From the NCBI RefSeq assembly GCF_009870125.1, contig NC_046681.1:16505001-16569000 (forward strand): 64,000 bases of DNA. Direction: 5' to 3'. Positions 36,989-48,055 of this stretch are shown piece by piece. The position numbers were made by a program, and so were the translations under genes. Position 1 is the stretch's first letter. Every line of letters begins with the position of its first letter. The notes beneath the pieces were generated by a model that saw nothing but the letters and a program-made list of their open reading frames with translations, made no database searches and was not told the origin of the DNA. The stretch comes from Drosophila pseudoobscura. Taxonomy: Eukaryota; Arthropoda; Insecta; Diptera; Drosophilidae.

Positions 36989-38705
36989 GGGGTTTTTGGT
37001 GGTGGTGATAGCGACGTTGTTTATTTTATAGAAGGCACTGTAATTTACAGTTAGAACTATTTTGCATATTTTGCTGGTATTTATTGCTGTTTCCGCCGTC
37101 GATTTTTTTTCGTTTTTTCGTTTTTATTTAAATTTATTTATTTTTTGTTAATTTATCAAATAACACTTTTAGCAAATATTTGTTGTATTTCGCCAGATTT
37201 TTGTTTCTTTTATATATTTTTTCGTCGGTTGTTGTAAAATTTGTTTAAAAATGTTGCCCGCGTTTTGTGCTCTGCTCTTTTAATTTCTTTTCTTTTATTA
37301 TATTATTGAAATCATAGTATTTGTTGATATTTTTTGTGACTGTGTGTGAAGAGTGTATGAGTGTGGTATGTGTGTGCGCGTGTGTGTGTGAGTGTGTCGG
37401 GGGGGACAAACAAAAAAGAGTCCAAAAAATAAACTCAAATTTTGGCGTGCAAAAACTGTTCCTCAACGGCGCACATTACTCGACAGGACTACGGAAGACT
37501 GTGGCGGTGAAAAAGTTTCCATGGCATCCCGGAGAGTCCACAGCAGAGTTCGGCGGAGTCAAAAGTCGTCGTCGTGCAGGATACCCGACGCCAGGACGAC
37601 TCGACTTGAGGAGAGAGCTTTGCCAGAGCAAAGCGAAGCTTTTTCCCCCACATTGACTTTCGCTTTCATTCAACATTTGCAGCCCCCCTTCCACTGGCAG
37701 GACTGGGCCAACAGATAAGTGACGGGCCACAGATTGAGGGGGAGGTACTTTAAAACTATTAAGGGAATTTCCAGCTTAGTATCGGGGGAATAGAGTGCGC
37801 CAGATTGTTCATTTATGATATTATAGCAAAGCGTCTATTTAAATTTATCAAAAAGTATCCAAACAACACTCTGGCAATGAGAGCTGAATGAAGGACGAGT
37901 CATTTTGTTGGCCCAATTGTGTCTGTAGAACTGATCCGATCAGAAAAGGGACCAACAACTTTCAAACACACTCTCACAAATTATAATACTCCTAAATTTT
38001 TGAAGATGGCATGGTTATAAAATCACCCATATTTTAAATACTAACATTTTCTTTATTTAAATATTCATTTGTATATGATTAAAATGCATGATGTACTTGT
38101 GTAATAGTTGCAACTTGTATCGGATTTGCTCCGTGGTATACTTTATAAATGTAATATATGTAACCTACGCGCTTAAATTGTTAATTAATATGTTTTGTAG
38201 TTTTGTTTGCTTTGCCTTTCGTTCACTCTGTTCAAAATGCAGAATACTGTTGTATGCTTGTATGATTGTTACATCGAAATTAAGTTACAGTGGGGATAGA
38301 TGTACTACATTTTTGTTTGTGGGTTCATTTTGTAAGCCTAAAGGTGGGCGGCAATAAATTAAAGGGAGGGAAAGGGTGGAGTTTTATCAAATACGAAAAT
38401 AAATTATGTTAAAACTTGTAAAAGTGGAAAAGGAAATAAATATTTCCGAGATTATATAAAATGTACGTAGCGAGTGCAGCGTTATTACAAACTTTCGACT
38501 TATAGCATACAATGTTGATGGTTTTCCGTTTGATTTGTTTTTTTTTTTGTTTTCAGTAAGTAGCAGCAGTGTTTCGATGATCAGTTCTCAGGGTTTCTCG
38601 TAGTATTTCGTGGTAACCTATGTGGAGCAGTATTTGTTGTTGGCAGCGGTATACTTATCAGTAGCAGTGTATTGCTTTTGGGAATACTGCCCTCTCTGGC
38701 AGCTT

Positions 38706-40300
38706 CTAATCGTCGATGGTGTACTCGGGCAGCTTCTCGTACTTTTGCTTGGTGGCCTCGTGTGTGGTATCCACCAGCAGGGCGGTGTGCGAGTAGCCCA
38801 TTGTCACCTGAGGTATTTTAATGCCGTCCATCTTCGGCACCTCCTTGGGCACCGTCGAGGACTTCTGGAACTCTCCAATGCCCAGCTCCCCAAATGTGGG
38901 CGAAGCTCCCCAGGCAATCAATGTGTCGTCAGCCGAAATCATGATCGATGTATTGGCACAGCCAAGATCGGTGATGTTCCAGCCGGACAAGTCTTGTACG
39001 GGCTTCGGATACATGTTGGCCTCGCCCGTCTTCTTGTTTTGGCCAAAGAGATAGAGCAGACCCAGCTCGTTGACAATCAAGCTGAATGTGGAGCCACAAA
39101 AGACGCTGCGCCCACCCCGACCCTGGGTATCATAGAACTTCATCAAGCGCGGTACCATCTCATCCTTGGGCTCGGCATGGCCCAGGCGACCGAATCCGCC
39201 AAAGCCCCAGCTATAGACACGCTTCTTCGAGTCGATGGCCACCTGTTAATGGATATTATTTGGTTTAAATAAAGTACGTAGATAATATATAGGGATCTTT
39301 CATACCGTGTGATTGTTGCCGCAGGCAAAGTCAACGATCTGCACGCCGTCCACGGGCGTAACATGGCCCTCCTTGCTCTTTTCAATGTACAAGACTACCT
39401 TCTTGGGCGATGTCTCGAAGTGAAATGACAGCTTGTTGGCATTTACAAAGTACTTGGCATCCGTATTGTGACCCAACTGTCCGTACTCCGGCAGACCGAA
39501 TGTATGCAAGTTTCCCTTGATATCCAAGATGACCGAAAACTCGGCGCCACAACCTATGCGAATGATGGGTGGACCCCGATAGTTGATCGGAGTGGGGGAG
39601 TAGATATTGGCATGGGCATTGCCCACACCGCACTGCCCCGACTTGTTCTCGCCAAGAGCGTACACGGTTCCTGTGTCCGTCAGGAAGAGTGTATGATGGC
39701 GTCCCACAGAGGCCTGGACAATGTTCAATTGCTCCAAGGCCGGAATGATTGTGGGTTTCTCCACCAGCTTTACGTCCGGACTGAAGCCCAACTGTCCGCT
39801 GGGATTTCGGCCAAAGCCGAGAGCCTTGCGATCCATATTGATGAGTATGGTGTGGGCAGCACTCGGACCACTGGCAACATACCGATACTGGAATGAAGAA
39901 ACGCATTCGGAAGGTTAGCTTCTCAGATCTAGTGATAATCCCTGAATAAGCGACTTACCTTCTCCTCTGTAAACCGATGAAAGCTGTACAAGTTGGGGCG
40001 CACTTTTGTGACATTTTTGCGATCACGTTTACCGGTCAGATCCCAGGTAACCATGCCGGCCAGAAGCAACTGTCCTGGCGTCTTCTCCAGCGTGGAGAGC
40101 AAGTCCTCGGGCAGCTTGCTAGGCGGATCTAGATCATCGTTCGGTATGAGCACCTCCATTTGGTTGGCGGCCGCCTGCCGATTGGCGGCATCGTCATCGG
40201 AGTCATCGCTGAATTCATCCTCGTAGTCCGACTCCTTCTTCTTGGGACGCCTCTTGTTGGGACCAGCTCCATTGCCACCTGCCTTGCGCTTAGCGGACAT
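38706..40300 (-). CDS. RCC2-type RCC1-repeat protein
   Basis: Three coding exons (39959-40300, 39306-39887 and 38706-39242, read leftwards) encode 486 aa. The N-terminus MSAKRKAGGNGAGPNKRRPKKK is a basic nuclear-localisation stretch followed by an acidic block. A propeller of RCC1 repeats follows, with signatures GFGRNPSGQLG, YALGENKSGQCG, TFGLPEYGQLGH, YSWGFGGFGRLGH and IAWGASPTFGELG. Layout and length match RCC2/TD-60, a chromosomal passenger-associated protein acting on small GTPases and integrin/Rac signalling; the fly gene is probably CG9135. An upstream in-frame ATG exists, but the DNA there reads as a 5' untranslated exon after an intron acceptor (CCGTTACAG near 40352), so MSAKRK is taken as the start. 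Confidence 0.93.
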
Positions 40301-41130
40301 ATTCTCAAGTGAAGTTTCAAGTGGAGGGGTTTTCGGCTCTGGCTGCACAATAGCTGTAACGGAAGAAGAGGCAGGCGTTGAGAACCAGAAATTCGGTACG
40401 CAGCAAAGCAGCAAGCAGCAGAGCGTGACCCGGCTTTGCTCTCACACGCTCAGCTCTATACGTATATAGTTGTTGGTGTGCGTCTGTGTGTGCGTGATTG
40501 TGTGGTGGTTTTTGCAAGAAAAACAAAATGAAAGCCGCTACTGTCTCTGTCAACGACGCCGACAGCAGGAAAAACCTTTTCTTCTGCATGATGAATCGTT
40601 TTACTTGAATAAAACAAAGCATTGCATTTTGTTAGACAATCATACGGTTTATTTTGCAGCTGTTCATATAAATAGCAATGAATGGCGGCCAAAAACACAT
40701 TTGAAAAATTTAGCGTCACTTTACAAACACACAAAGACATTGCCAGAATTCACTGCCTGAAGCATTTTCCCTATACTAAGTGTTTTCCCCAACTATTTCG
40801 GCGGGCTGGTAATTTATGGACATGCACTATTTATTATCTCCAGACTCACAGTTTAAAACGCGGATTAAGCAATAAATTTCAGATTTCGCAGCGAAATGGC
40901 AAACAAACAACGCTAGGCTACAGGGCTGGAGCGCATATATCGAACAGTGCCTATGGATGGCAATAGTATCGGAATATACCGATAAAACGGAACAGATGTC
41001 AAATAATTTTTTTTAACAGACTCTGGAACAGTTAATTAACAGTTCGTTTTCCAAACAAATCAATTCTTGGGTTTTCTTGATATTTTTTCGTATATATTTT
41101 TGTACGTCCTGAATCGTAATAAAAGTAGGA

Positions 41131-41733
41131 ATGAGCCATTCTTCAAAAAATAAGTGCGGCGAGGGCGAAGATGGATGGCAGTGGAATGCAAACAACACAA
41201 AACTGCTTGTGGATCTGTACGAGGAGCGGTATCTCCTCTTCCAGGATCCAAGAGTCAGGAAGCGCTCCCTTTGGCTAGAGATAGTTGAGGACATGGAGAG
41301 GGCCGGATATAAGGGCATATCAGCAGACATCTGTGATCGCAAATGGCGCAATATGCGGAAAACCTACCGCACGTCCAAAGAGGCAATGCTCAGGAGTGGG
41401 CGTAAAGGTGTGGCTTGGCCATATTATGACGTCTTTGACAAAATGCATCAAACTGAGGGCCGCCCACAGTCGGTGTCAGAGAAAAACTCTGACTCAGATG
41501 ACACAACATTCAACATTGCAGTGGCGGATATTCTGGCGGCAACCTCTGAGGGCATACCATCCACCACCACTTCCGACGATCTCACAGTGACACAGGAACA
41601 GCAACGCCAGCTGCTGATCCTGGAGCGTAGCCGTATTGCAGCCGTAAAAGAGCTGAGCAAGCGCATCGACGAGTCCAATGCCATACAACGGGAGAGGAAC
41701 GACCTTCTCAGAGAGTTTCTGGAAAAAATATAG
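41131..41733 (+). CDS. MADF/Myb-SANT-like DNA-binding protein, probably from a PIF/Harbinger element
   Basis: A single exon of 200 aa. Residues of about 22-108 form a MADF/Myb-SANT-like DNA-binding domain (TKLLVDLYEERYLLFQDP..., DICDRKWRNMRKTYR..., WPYYDVFDKM). After a Ser/Thr-rich linker, residues of about 155-200 form a charged coiled coil (QQRQLLILERSRIAAVKEL). This domain order is that of the second protein encoded by PIF/Harbinger DNA transposons (compare human NAIF1, partner of HARBI1). Its stop lies 47 bp from the stop of a PIF-type transposase-derived gene on the opposite strand, so the two genes of an ancient element seem kept side by side. Drosophila is known to have domesticated PIF transposase genes and at least one matching MADF gene. 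The frame is clean, which suggests selection. I cannot tell which named family member it is. Confidence 0.85.
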   Translation: MSHSSKNKCGEGEDGWQWNANNTKLLVDLYEERYLLFQDPRVRKRSLWLEIVEDMERAGYKGISADICDRKWRNMRKTYRTSKEAMLRSGRKGVAWPYYDVFDKMHQTEGRPQSVSEKNSDSDDTTFNIAVADILAATSEGIPSTTTSDDLTVTQEQQRQLLILERSRIAAVKELSKRIDESNAIQRERNDLLREFLEKI

Positions 41734-41780
41734 TCAATCAAATGTTTGTTAACCAACTAACCAACCAAATCTGAGTGTAT

Positions 41781-43006
41781 TTAAGTATTATTAATAAAAC
41801 CAGAAATTAAGCGATCGCGTTTTTCTTCTACCGCCATGATATTCTCCAAATCCAGAAGCCCATGCTCATCATAGGGGATTTTCTTGTGGTTTTCCGGCAG
41901 CATATCAAAAGCCAGTATGTCATCTTCCATGCCCTCCACGCCCGAGTCCAATATAAAATTGTGTAGCATGCATGCGGCGGAGATAACAGTAGTGCCCAAT
42001 TCCAATGACGACACATCCAGAGAGTCCAGACGTTTGAAGCGCGATATGAGTGTCGCCAAAGCTCGCTCCGCAGGAGCATTCCACAAGCGTATGGCTAGAT
42101 TGTACTGGGCATGGCAAGGCGTTAGTTCTCCAACGTAGGGCGTCATCAGATTCAGCAGGAGCGGGTACGTTTTGTCCCCCACAATGTGTCTGTGTTCTGC
42201 CATCAGCGGCGTCTGCGTGTGAATGAGTTTCTCGAAGAGGGGACTGGCAAGCAGAATGCAGTGCTGATCATCATTGGGTGCATCGACGTAGACGTCGAGA
42301 AATCGACTTTGCGCATCGCAGACAGCCTGAAGGGTCAAAGCCGGGTATTGTTTCGGATTGTCGTCGTCTATGCGTATGGGCAACTTCAGGGGTATGCGGC
42401 ACTCCTCGATGACGCCCAGAACGCCGGGAAGTTTGCTTATAGAAGAACTACCGACTCCTGCTGCTCCATATTTTGGCCATTGAACGTAGCACGGCATTAG
42501 TGCGGAAAAGGCAGACGTGACCCATTTGAAAATCTCATGTCCAGAGCTCTTGGATATGGAATAAATCTCGCCAGCGTCCCGAAACGAGATGCCGCCACCG
42601 AGTAGCATCAAAGTGTAGAGCAACTTTTCCGGCAGGGAAACGCTTCCGATGGGCTGATACTGTTCCGCTCCCGCAATAGCTCGACCCACCACCTGCAGCA
42701 GTGTCTGCAAAAGGAAATCTTTAGATGTGTACATATGTACTTTATATTTTCGAAGCCCTGCCAGACCTCAAAGGTCGAGCGCTGCATGCGAAATCGCTCC
42801 TTAAACTGATCATCCATTTTCCGCACCGAATCCTTATTTTCCTGTTCGTCTTCTTCTTCGGCCTCCTCCTTTACGGTTTCCTTCACGGCCACGTGCTGCG
42901 TCAAAGTGCCTTCCAGGGAGACTAGCTGGGCAGCCTGATGCAGCAGATTGGCCTCCACTCCATCGTCCAAAAAGAAATTTAACAAAAATGTTTTCCGGAC
43001 GTTCAT
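41781..43006 (-). CDS. PIF/Harbinger transposase-derived protein (HARBI1/DDE_4 family)
   Basis: Two exons (42767-43006 and 41781-42704, read leftwards), joined through a 62-bp intron with a weak GTCTGG donor, encode 387 aa. The acidic N-terminus (EEAEEEDEQENKD) precedes a segment reading DDQFKERFRMQRSTFETLLQ, as in HARBI1-type proteins, and a helix-turn-helix region (ISFRDAGEIYSISKSSGHEIFKW). The DDE_4 nuclease fold follows: VCDAQSRFLDVYVDAPNDD, GDKTYPLLLNLMTPY and NAPAERALATLISRFKRL. The first acidic residue, normally in a DGT motif, appears as IEECRI; the second (GDK) and third (AER) are kept. This suggests loss or change of cutting activity, as expected for a domesticated gene. Known Drosophila PIF-like genes (DPLG family) fit this description. 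No terminal inverted repeats were found. Confidence 0.87.
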
Positions 43007-43064
43007 TCTTCTAAAATCAAAACAAACGCCAGTGGGTGGTAACAAATTGTATTTAACAGAGTGT

Positions 43065-43095
43065 TTATTGCGCTGTTAAGCGCACTGCGGCGTCT
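43065..43095 (-). promoter_or_regulatory. Palindrome-like element upstream of the PIF-derived gene
   Basis: CGCTGTTAAGCGCACTGCGG at 43071-43090 shares CTGTTAAGCGCA with the dehydrogenase promoter at 20487-20498. It lies about 65 bp upstream of the ATG at 43006. It resembles, but does not fully match, core-promoter Motif 7. Confidence 0.4.
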
Positions 43096-43258
43096 GCAAA
43101 CATCTATGCAAATGCTGTAAATTTTCAAATATTTATTTGAACAAATATTATTAAGAAACATTTTTAATGGTGAAACGTGATCAATTTTCATTAAGCACAA
43201 AGCGGATAATACATGCTGTTGGCATTTTGGGAACATTCGGAACACACACACCCATCTA

Positions 43259-44544
43259 TCAGAATTGGATGAGCGGCTGCTTTTGGGTGGCCCGATAAGC
43301 CACTATTCCGGGCATCAATTCCTTGCGAAAATGCTCATGGTTTCTGTTGAAATCCTCCTTGGCCTTGGCCTGTCGCCTCTTTTGCTCTGCGCTGTCGATG
43401 TGATTGTTGTTGGCGTTGCGCGGTAATACTGTAGGTCTGCCAGCCGTTTCCGAGCTCTGATGATCGATGTAAAAGGCACTGGTCACAGGTTGAGGTGCCG
43501 GACGGCGGTGCGCCTTAGGCGTACCATGTGGACTTCCGTTCCCATTGCCATCTGCAAGTGGTATATGTTTATAGCCTTGCGATGAAAATATGCAGCAAAT
43601 TTTCGAAATTATTTCGGCTAGAGGCATTTTTTTGATAAAGTTTACACAGATAGAACTGGACCGATTCGGACTAAGCCTGATAAGGTGAGAGTGGATAGTG
43701 ACGAAGAATCTTTGGTTTTTGGAAATGCTCTTGCTCTTACTCTTATCTCTATTCAATGTAACGGTAAAGAGAAAACAGCTGGCGCTGACGTCACCAGTTC
43801 AGGGCGTGCGTACCTTGCTTAATCACGAGGTGCTCCTGCTGCAGTCGCGCATTGCTGGAGCCAAAGTACCCATTGACAAATGGCATGGGCGACATGACCA
43901 CTCCGCTCCGCAGTGCACTTTCGGGCGGCGGCGGTGCTGGACGATTGAATGGATTTGTGCGCCTGGGCGGAGGTTTGGGCTTAGATCCAGTTATGGCATT
44001 CTGCGAACTCTCACCCACGTTCCCGAGCATCTCTGCGAAGTTTGTACACAATTGATCATCGTAAATTCTGAGAGACTTTCTGGGCTTACTATTTTTTGAG
44101 TCCTCAATCTCCTGCAGCTGCCTCTGCAGCTCTGCCACAATTATCCGTTTGTACTCATAGCCGGCACAGGTCAGTGCCTTCATCCATGTCTCCATGCTCT
44201 CCTGATCTTCGGCTGCGAGGATGTAGGTGCGATTGCCATTGAAGGCTATCTCGAAGCAGTAGTTGTCTACTTCATTGGACAGTTCTATGGTGCATCCCTC
44301 TACGATAATTAGGCCCAGAGGCTCCTTATCCGTCCGAGCTTCGAAATAAAACAGCAAATTGCCCTTCAGCACAAAGTACCGCCGTTGAAATGCTTTGTTG
44401 ACCTCGCCCCGCTTATTCAAGAACCCTACGAAGGAGATTTTTGGTGATTAGTAACAGAACAAACAATAAAAAACCACTACTACCTTCGATATCGTATGGC
44501 GGCGTTCTCGCAAACACGGACAAATTCTTCTCGTTTATCTTCAT
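43259..44544 (-). CDS. PH-domain endosomal adaptor, sesquipedalian/PHETA type
   Basis: Three exons (44484-44544, 43814-44425 and 43259-43551, read leftwards) encode 321 aa. The start MKINEKNLSVFA matches the MKLNER start of human Ses/PHETA proteins. A PH domain follows at about residues 16-115 (GFLNKRGEVNKAFQRRYFVLKG..., EPLGLIIVEGCTIEL..., ETWMKALTCAGYEYKRIIV). After it come a short coiled coil (LQRQLQEIED), a Pro-rich linker (KPPPRRTNPFNRPAPPPP) and a basic tail ending FNRNHEHFRKELMPGIVAYR. Family members bind the OCRL/INPP5B phosphatases through an F&H motif and act in endosome-to-Golgi recycling; the tail could hold that motif, but I cannot place it surely. I believe the fly orthologue is CG12393. 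Confidence 0.88.
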
Positions 44545-44780
44545 GCTGGCCTCGGATGGAGTAGAAACTACATTCGAATTATAAATAAAGTTCACCCAGA
44601 TAGTTTTCGTCGGTTCTTTTTCGATTTCTTTATTATTGTGATGTGCAGGTAATTGACGCTATTGAAGAACAGCTGTTGGGCAGTGTGGCCACATCCTACT
44701 ATCGGTCATTTATCAACTTACTATTATTGTCAATCGACGTCACATCGGCAAAGGAAACAAAAAATAAACACAATTAAAGG

Positions 44781-45314
44781 ATGTCGTACTTGCTCACCGA
44801 AATAGCATTGGAAATGCTGGGCTACAAGTTCTACGACACCAATGGGACGTTTCATCTGACCAATTTTCAAACGAATACGGCCCTGGCAGACACCAATCCC
44901 AACGAGCCTTCGTTGGAAGAATTAATTTACTCCGATGAACCTAGGGTAAATGGGAAATCTACTAAAGGCAAAAAGAAGGAGCCAGCTGCCTCCACAAGCA
45001 AGGGTCTTTCTGCTGAAAGTGCTCCGATGCCTCTCAATAATCGACGCACGCCGGCTCGAGCCCTGGCCAAGATCATGGACTACGAAAGTGACAAAATTTG
45101 CAACCAAATCCGTTCGCGTCTGGCCAAGTCGATCACCAAGCACAATGCTGCCAACAACGAGACGTTGCTGCTAGAGTGCTTCCAGGATGAGACGAAAATG
45201 ATCCAGGAGGATGCGATTGAAATACAAAATTTCCGCTCGTACCTGGAAAATCGTCTTCTACTAGTCGACAAGCGTCCGTACGAAAAATACACCAAGACTT
45301 TCGGTCCAGAGTGA
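44781..45314 (+). CDS. Conserved-looking protein of unknown function, 177 aa
   Basis: A single exon without a recognised domain. The N-terminus MSYLLTEIALEMLGYKFYDT is compact and hydrophobic, followed by a low-complexity Lys/Ser/Ala linker (about residues 55-85). The C-terminal half is charged and probably helical (DKICNQIRSRLAKSITKHNA..., EDAIEIQNFRSYLENRLLLV) and ends YEKYTKTFGPE. There is no signal peptide, and the N-terminal hydrophobic run is too short and mixed for a sure membrane segment. Codon use looks like that of its neighbours and the frame is intact. Its ATG lies about 240 bp from that of the PH-domain gene, so the two probably share a bidirectional promoter. The helix-rich C-terminus suggests a complex subunit; this is inference only. 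Confidence 0.75.
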   Translation: MSYLLTEIALEMLGYKFYDTNGTFHLTNFQTNTALADTNPNEPSLEELIYSDEPRVNGKSTKGKKKEPAASTSKGLSAESAPMPLNNRRTPARALAKIMDYESDKICNQIRSRLAKSITKHNAANNETLLLECFQDETKMIQEDAIEIQNFRSYLENRLLLVDKRPYEKYTKTFGPE

Positions 45315-45802
45315 ATACCATTTCGTGCGATAGCGTAAGGATAGTCATAAGCCAGTACATGTTCAAAGAATATCTCAACAATTGCATTAAAGTGTAATAA
45401 AACAGCCATGCATCTAATGGAGCGCACTGTCTTTCCGCTCCATCTGATGCATGAAAATTATCAATAATCGGCTTTATCGTATGCAATCCATCACTAAAGA
45501 GTGTGACCATCCAAAGCTTTCTTGTCTCATCAATAGCTTCGATAACTTCCAATCATCGGAAAATTCCCATCACTTCTCATCGCACAACAGAGGTTAGAGA
45601 CCCCCCCACTCCCGTAATATTCGATAATTACAGCATTTTATGTCAAAATTTCGTTTTCCAAATACATAACACTTTTGTCTGTTTAAAAATTGATTTACGT
45701 CACTGCCCCTGCAGGCTGCAAACAAGCCTAGTGCTCGGTTGCGAATAAACAAAAGAGAGTCAAACCCCGACAGCGAACTGTGACGACAACAAGGCTTGCA
45801 TA

Positions 45803-46462
45803 ATGAAAATCTGGACGTCGGAACACATATTCAACCACCCATGGGAGACCGTTACACAGGCGGCATGGCGGAAATATCCCAATCCCATGACGCCCTCAAT
45901 AATTGGGACTGACGTAGTCGAGCGTCAAGTCATCGACGGCGTTCTGCACACACATCGCCTCGTTCAATCCAAATGGTATTTCCCGAAGTGGACGCACGCG
46001 CTGATAGGCACCGCAAAGTCGTGCTTTGCCAGCGAACGCTCGACGGTGGATCCAAAAACCAGGCAGATGGTGCTGAAGACAAATAATCTCACATTCTGCC
46101 GGAACATTAGCGTCGACGAGGTGCTTTACTACGAGCCACATCCCGCAGATGCCAGCAAAACGCTGCTGAAACAGGAGGCCACAGTAACTGTCCACGGCGT
46201 GCCGCTATCGCACTACATGGAAGACTTACTCACATCCACGATTAGCTCAAACGCTGGCAAGGGACGCCAAGGCTTGGAATGGGTGATCGGACTGATCAAC
46301 ACTGAGGTTAAAGGCATTGCTGAGTCAGCCGCACGGGGAACAGATGAGCTGATATGCACTACGAGGCGCTCCATTGACGAAGTCACAGAAAGTGCCAGAA
46401 AGGGCATGGATGAGATCAGCGTGCAGGCATCCAAGGCGGCAAAAGCGATGCACATAACATAG
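45803..46462 (+). CDS. slmo: Slowmo, PRELI/MSF1-domain mitochondrial lipid-transfer protein
   Basis: A single exon of 219 aa. The PRELI/MSF1 domain fills residues 1-172: MKIWTSEHIFNHPWETVTQAAWRKYPNP at the start, then IIGTDVVERQVIDGVLHTHRL, KWYFPKW, and FCRNISVDEVLYYEPHP. The C-terminal helix (residues of about 165-215) is amphipathic, with repeated ARKGMDEI-type units. PRELI proteins carry phosphatidic acid or phosphatidylserine across the mitochondrial intermembrane space with a TRIAP1-type partner; fly slowmo is needed for larval movement and germline. Start and length match the known protein. No intron is seen in the coding part. Confidence 0.96.
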   Translation: MKIWTSEHIFNHPWETVTQAAWRKYPNPMTPSIIGTDVVERQVIDGVLHTHRLVQSKWYFPKWTHALIGTAKSCFASERSTVDPKTRQMVLKTNNLTFCRNISVDEVLYYEPHPADASKTLLKQEATVTVHGVPLSHYMEDLLTSTISSNAGKGRQGLEWVIGLINTEVKGIAESAARGTDELICTTRRSIDEVTESARKGMDEISVQASKAAKAMHIT

Positions 46463-48055
46463 GTTTCGATGCAGGGGCTGTCAAGTAAAGCAATTTTATT
46501 GTAACCGCAAGATACGCTGTTTTTTTAGTACAATTCGATTGTTTCTTCGAATTCCATGATATATTTTATACAACACACAATTGTTATCAGTCTTGAACTG
46601 AAATTGATAAGATTGGCGGGCATAGACTACCACATCCGTGCGAATAGAATAGGAGCTGCAATGCAACAATCCACTAAAAAACCTATACTGTCAAACTATT
46701 TATTCAAATCAATTTAAGTCTAAGGTTTATAAAATGCCACAGCAAACATGGGAGGAGACGAGCAAACATTAAAAGCGACAATTTGCATACAAATGCGTTT
46801 CAAGTTCAAATGGCTTTAATTATTTCATGTATGGCGTATCGGCAGTGAAGTGACCGCTAAATGTAGCAATTGCCACGATTTTGAATGGCATATAAATAAA
46901 ATCCGAGAGAGCGGGATGCATTAGTGGTTCCCCTCCACACGTTTTTAGCTCTTTTCGTAATTGTTCTCTTTTATAGCATCTGCTTTAAAGGTATGCACAG
47001 GTCGAAATCCAACCACAACCTGTGACGTCGTCAGCCTTATAGGCGCGCCGAATTAATTGATTTGTTGCTGTTGCCACCCACGTGCTGATAACCGTCTGTC
47101 CCTCGGAGGCGGGTGGTGCAATGGAAAGCTTTTATTTCGTCAAGTGTTTTCTTTCCGTCTGGCTTTTGTAGTGCTGCGCAGTTGGCTATTTTTTATAACG
47201 GGTTGCTGGGTTGTTTTGCTGACGATGAAAACTAGTAATGCGTATCGTCCCGTCTTTTTCCAATTTACCAGATCTAAAGCTGTAATTTTGAAACCTGGCT
47301 TCACTCATACTCTTCAATTAATTCAAATAGTTCAATAATTCTACTATTGCCAAATGCCTATTGCCAATATACAGTGGGGTGAGGTGCGGTCTAAACCATT
47401 ATGGAATTTCTAAAACTATATCCACGATTAAAAATTGTAAGTTGTAATATAATCCATAAACAAGTTTTAATTCACGCTTAACCTGGTGCGCGTTTGAGCA
47501 TCACATGAAATAGCTGATTCACGAATTGGAATAATTCCAAGCGGTTTCAAGAGTACCCAGCATGTCCGCTTAGATTCTCTCTCAGCTACAACACAACGTG
47601 CGCGCGACGCTTACTTTATTGTTATTGTGCTTTAATCTTGGTTAGTTTAGTTGATTTTTTAATTGTTGCTGGTATGTATATCAGTACGATTACGGTTTGT
47701 TTTATTGAATTTTACCTGTTTGCAATGGAAAATATGTTGACGCTGGCTTATCAGCGAGCCCCCAAGCAGGAGATGCAAAAACAAGTTGTGACGGCAGTGC
47801 ATCGACTGCTGCAGCATCGGATCCAATCGGATCGGGTGGCTGTAACCTGATCTGGGAGCGGTGCAGCAGGGCTGCGGTGGAGTTGGAGGTGTCGGCTGTT
47901 GATAACCCCCAGCGTAGGCACTGGTATGGTTGTCAACGGCTTCAGGCCCACGATCACTCGCGATTCGTAAAGCAAGGCGCACGCACGCATCAAATAAACC
48001 AAATCAATTCTAGACTGTAGTACAATACCTACATATTCTCTTCCAGGACTGCAAC
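46463..48055. other. Intergenic region and probable 5' leader of ade2
   Basis: After the slowmo 3' end, AT-rich DNA without a coding gene. The ade2 ATG at 48056 follows a CTTCCAG acceptor-like site by 9 bp, so at least one 5' untranslated exon lies upstream, perhaps near the TCTCAGCTACAAC initiator-like stretch at about 47580. A 70-codon frame at 47638 lacks any family match and is likely leader sequence. Confidence 0.5.

Larger units (their letters stand above)
32406..38705. other. 6.3 kb gene-poor region upstream of the GPCR
   Basis: No protein gene was recognised. The part next to the GPCR start likely holds its promoter or 5' non-coding exons. A GC-richer, complex block at about 37480-37730 stands out from AT-rich surroundings and could be a first exon or promoter of the leftward GPCR gene. 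Other content: a CA run near 32690, GT runs near 34365 and 37370, GGCCC repeats, CTG-type repeats and a diverged direct duplication near 36 kb. The right end includes the 3' untranslated region of the RCC2-type gene. Confidence 0.5.

Noticed and set aside
41020-43060. Terminal inverted repeats of a PIF element around the MADF/transposase pair
   Set aside because: TTAACAG words occur on both sides, but they do not form a matching inverted pair with a TTA target duplication; the same words occur at unrelated promoters.
43552-43756. Alternative N-terminus for the PH protein's last exon
   Set aside because: The frame covers the intron between exons 2 and 3. It has no PH domain, and the CTTGCAG acceptor joins cleanly to the PH-bearing exon.
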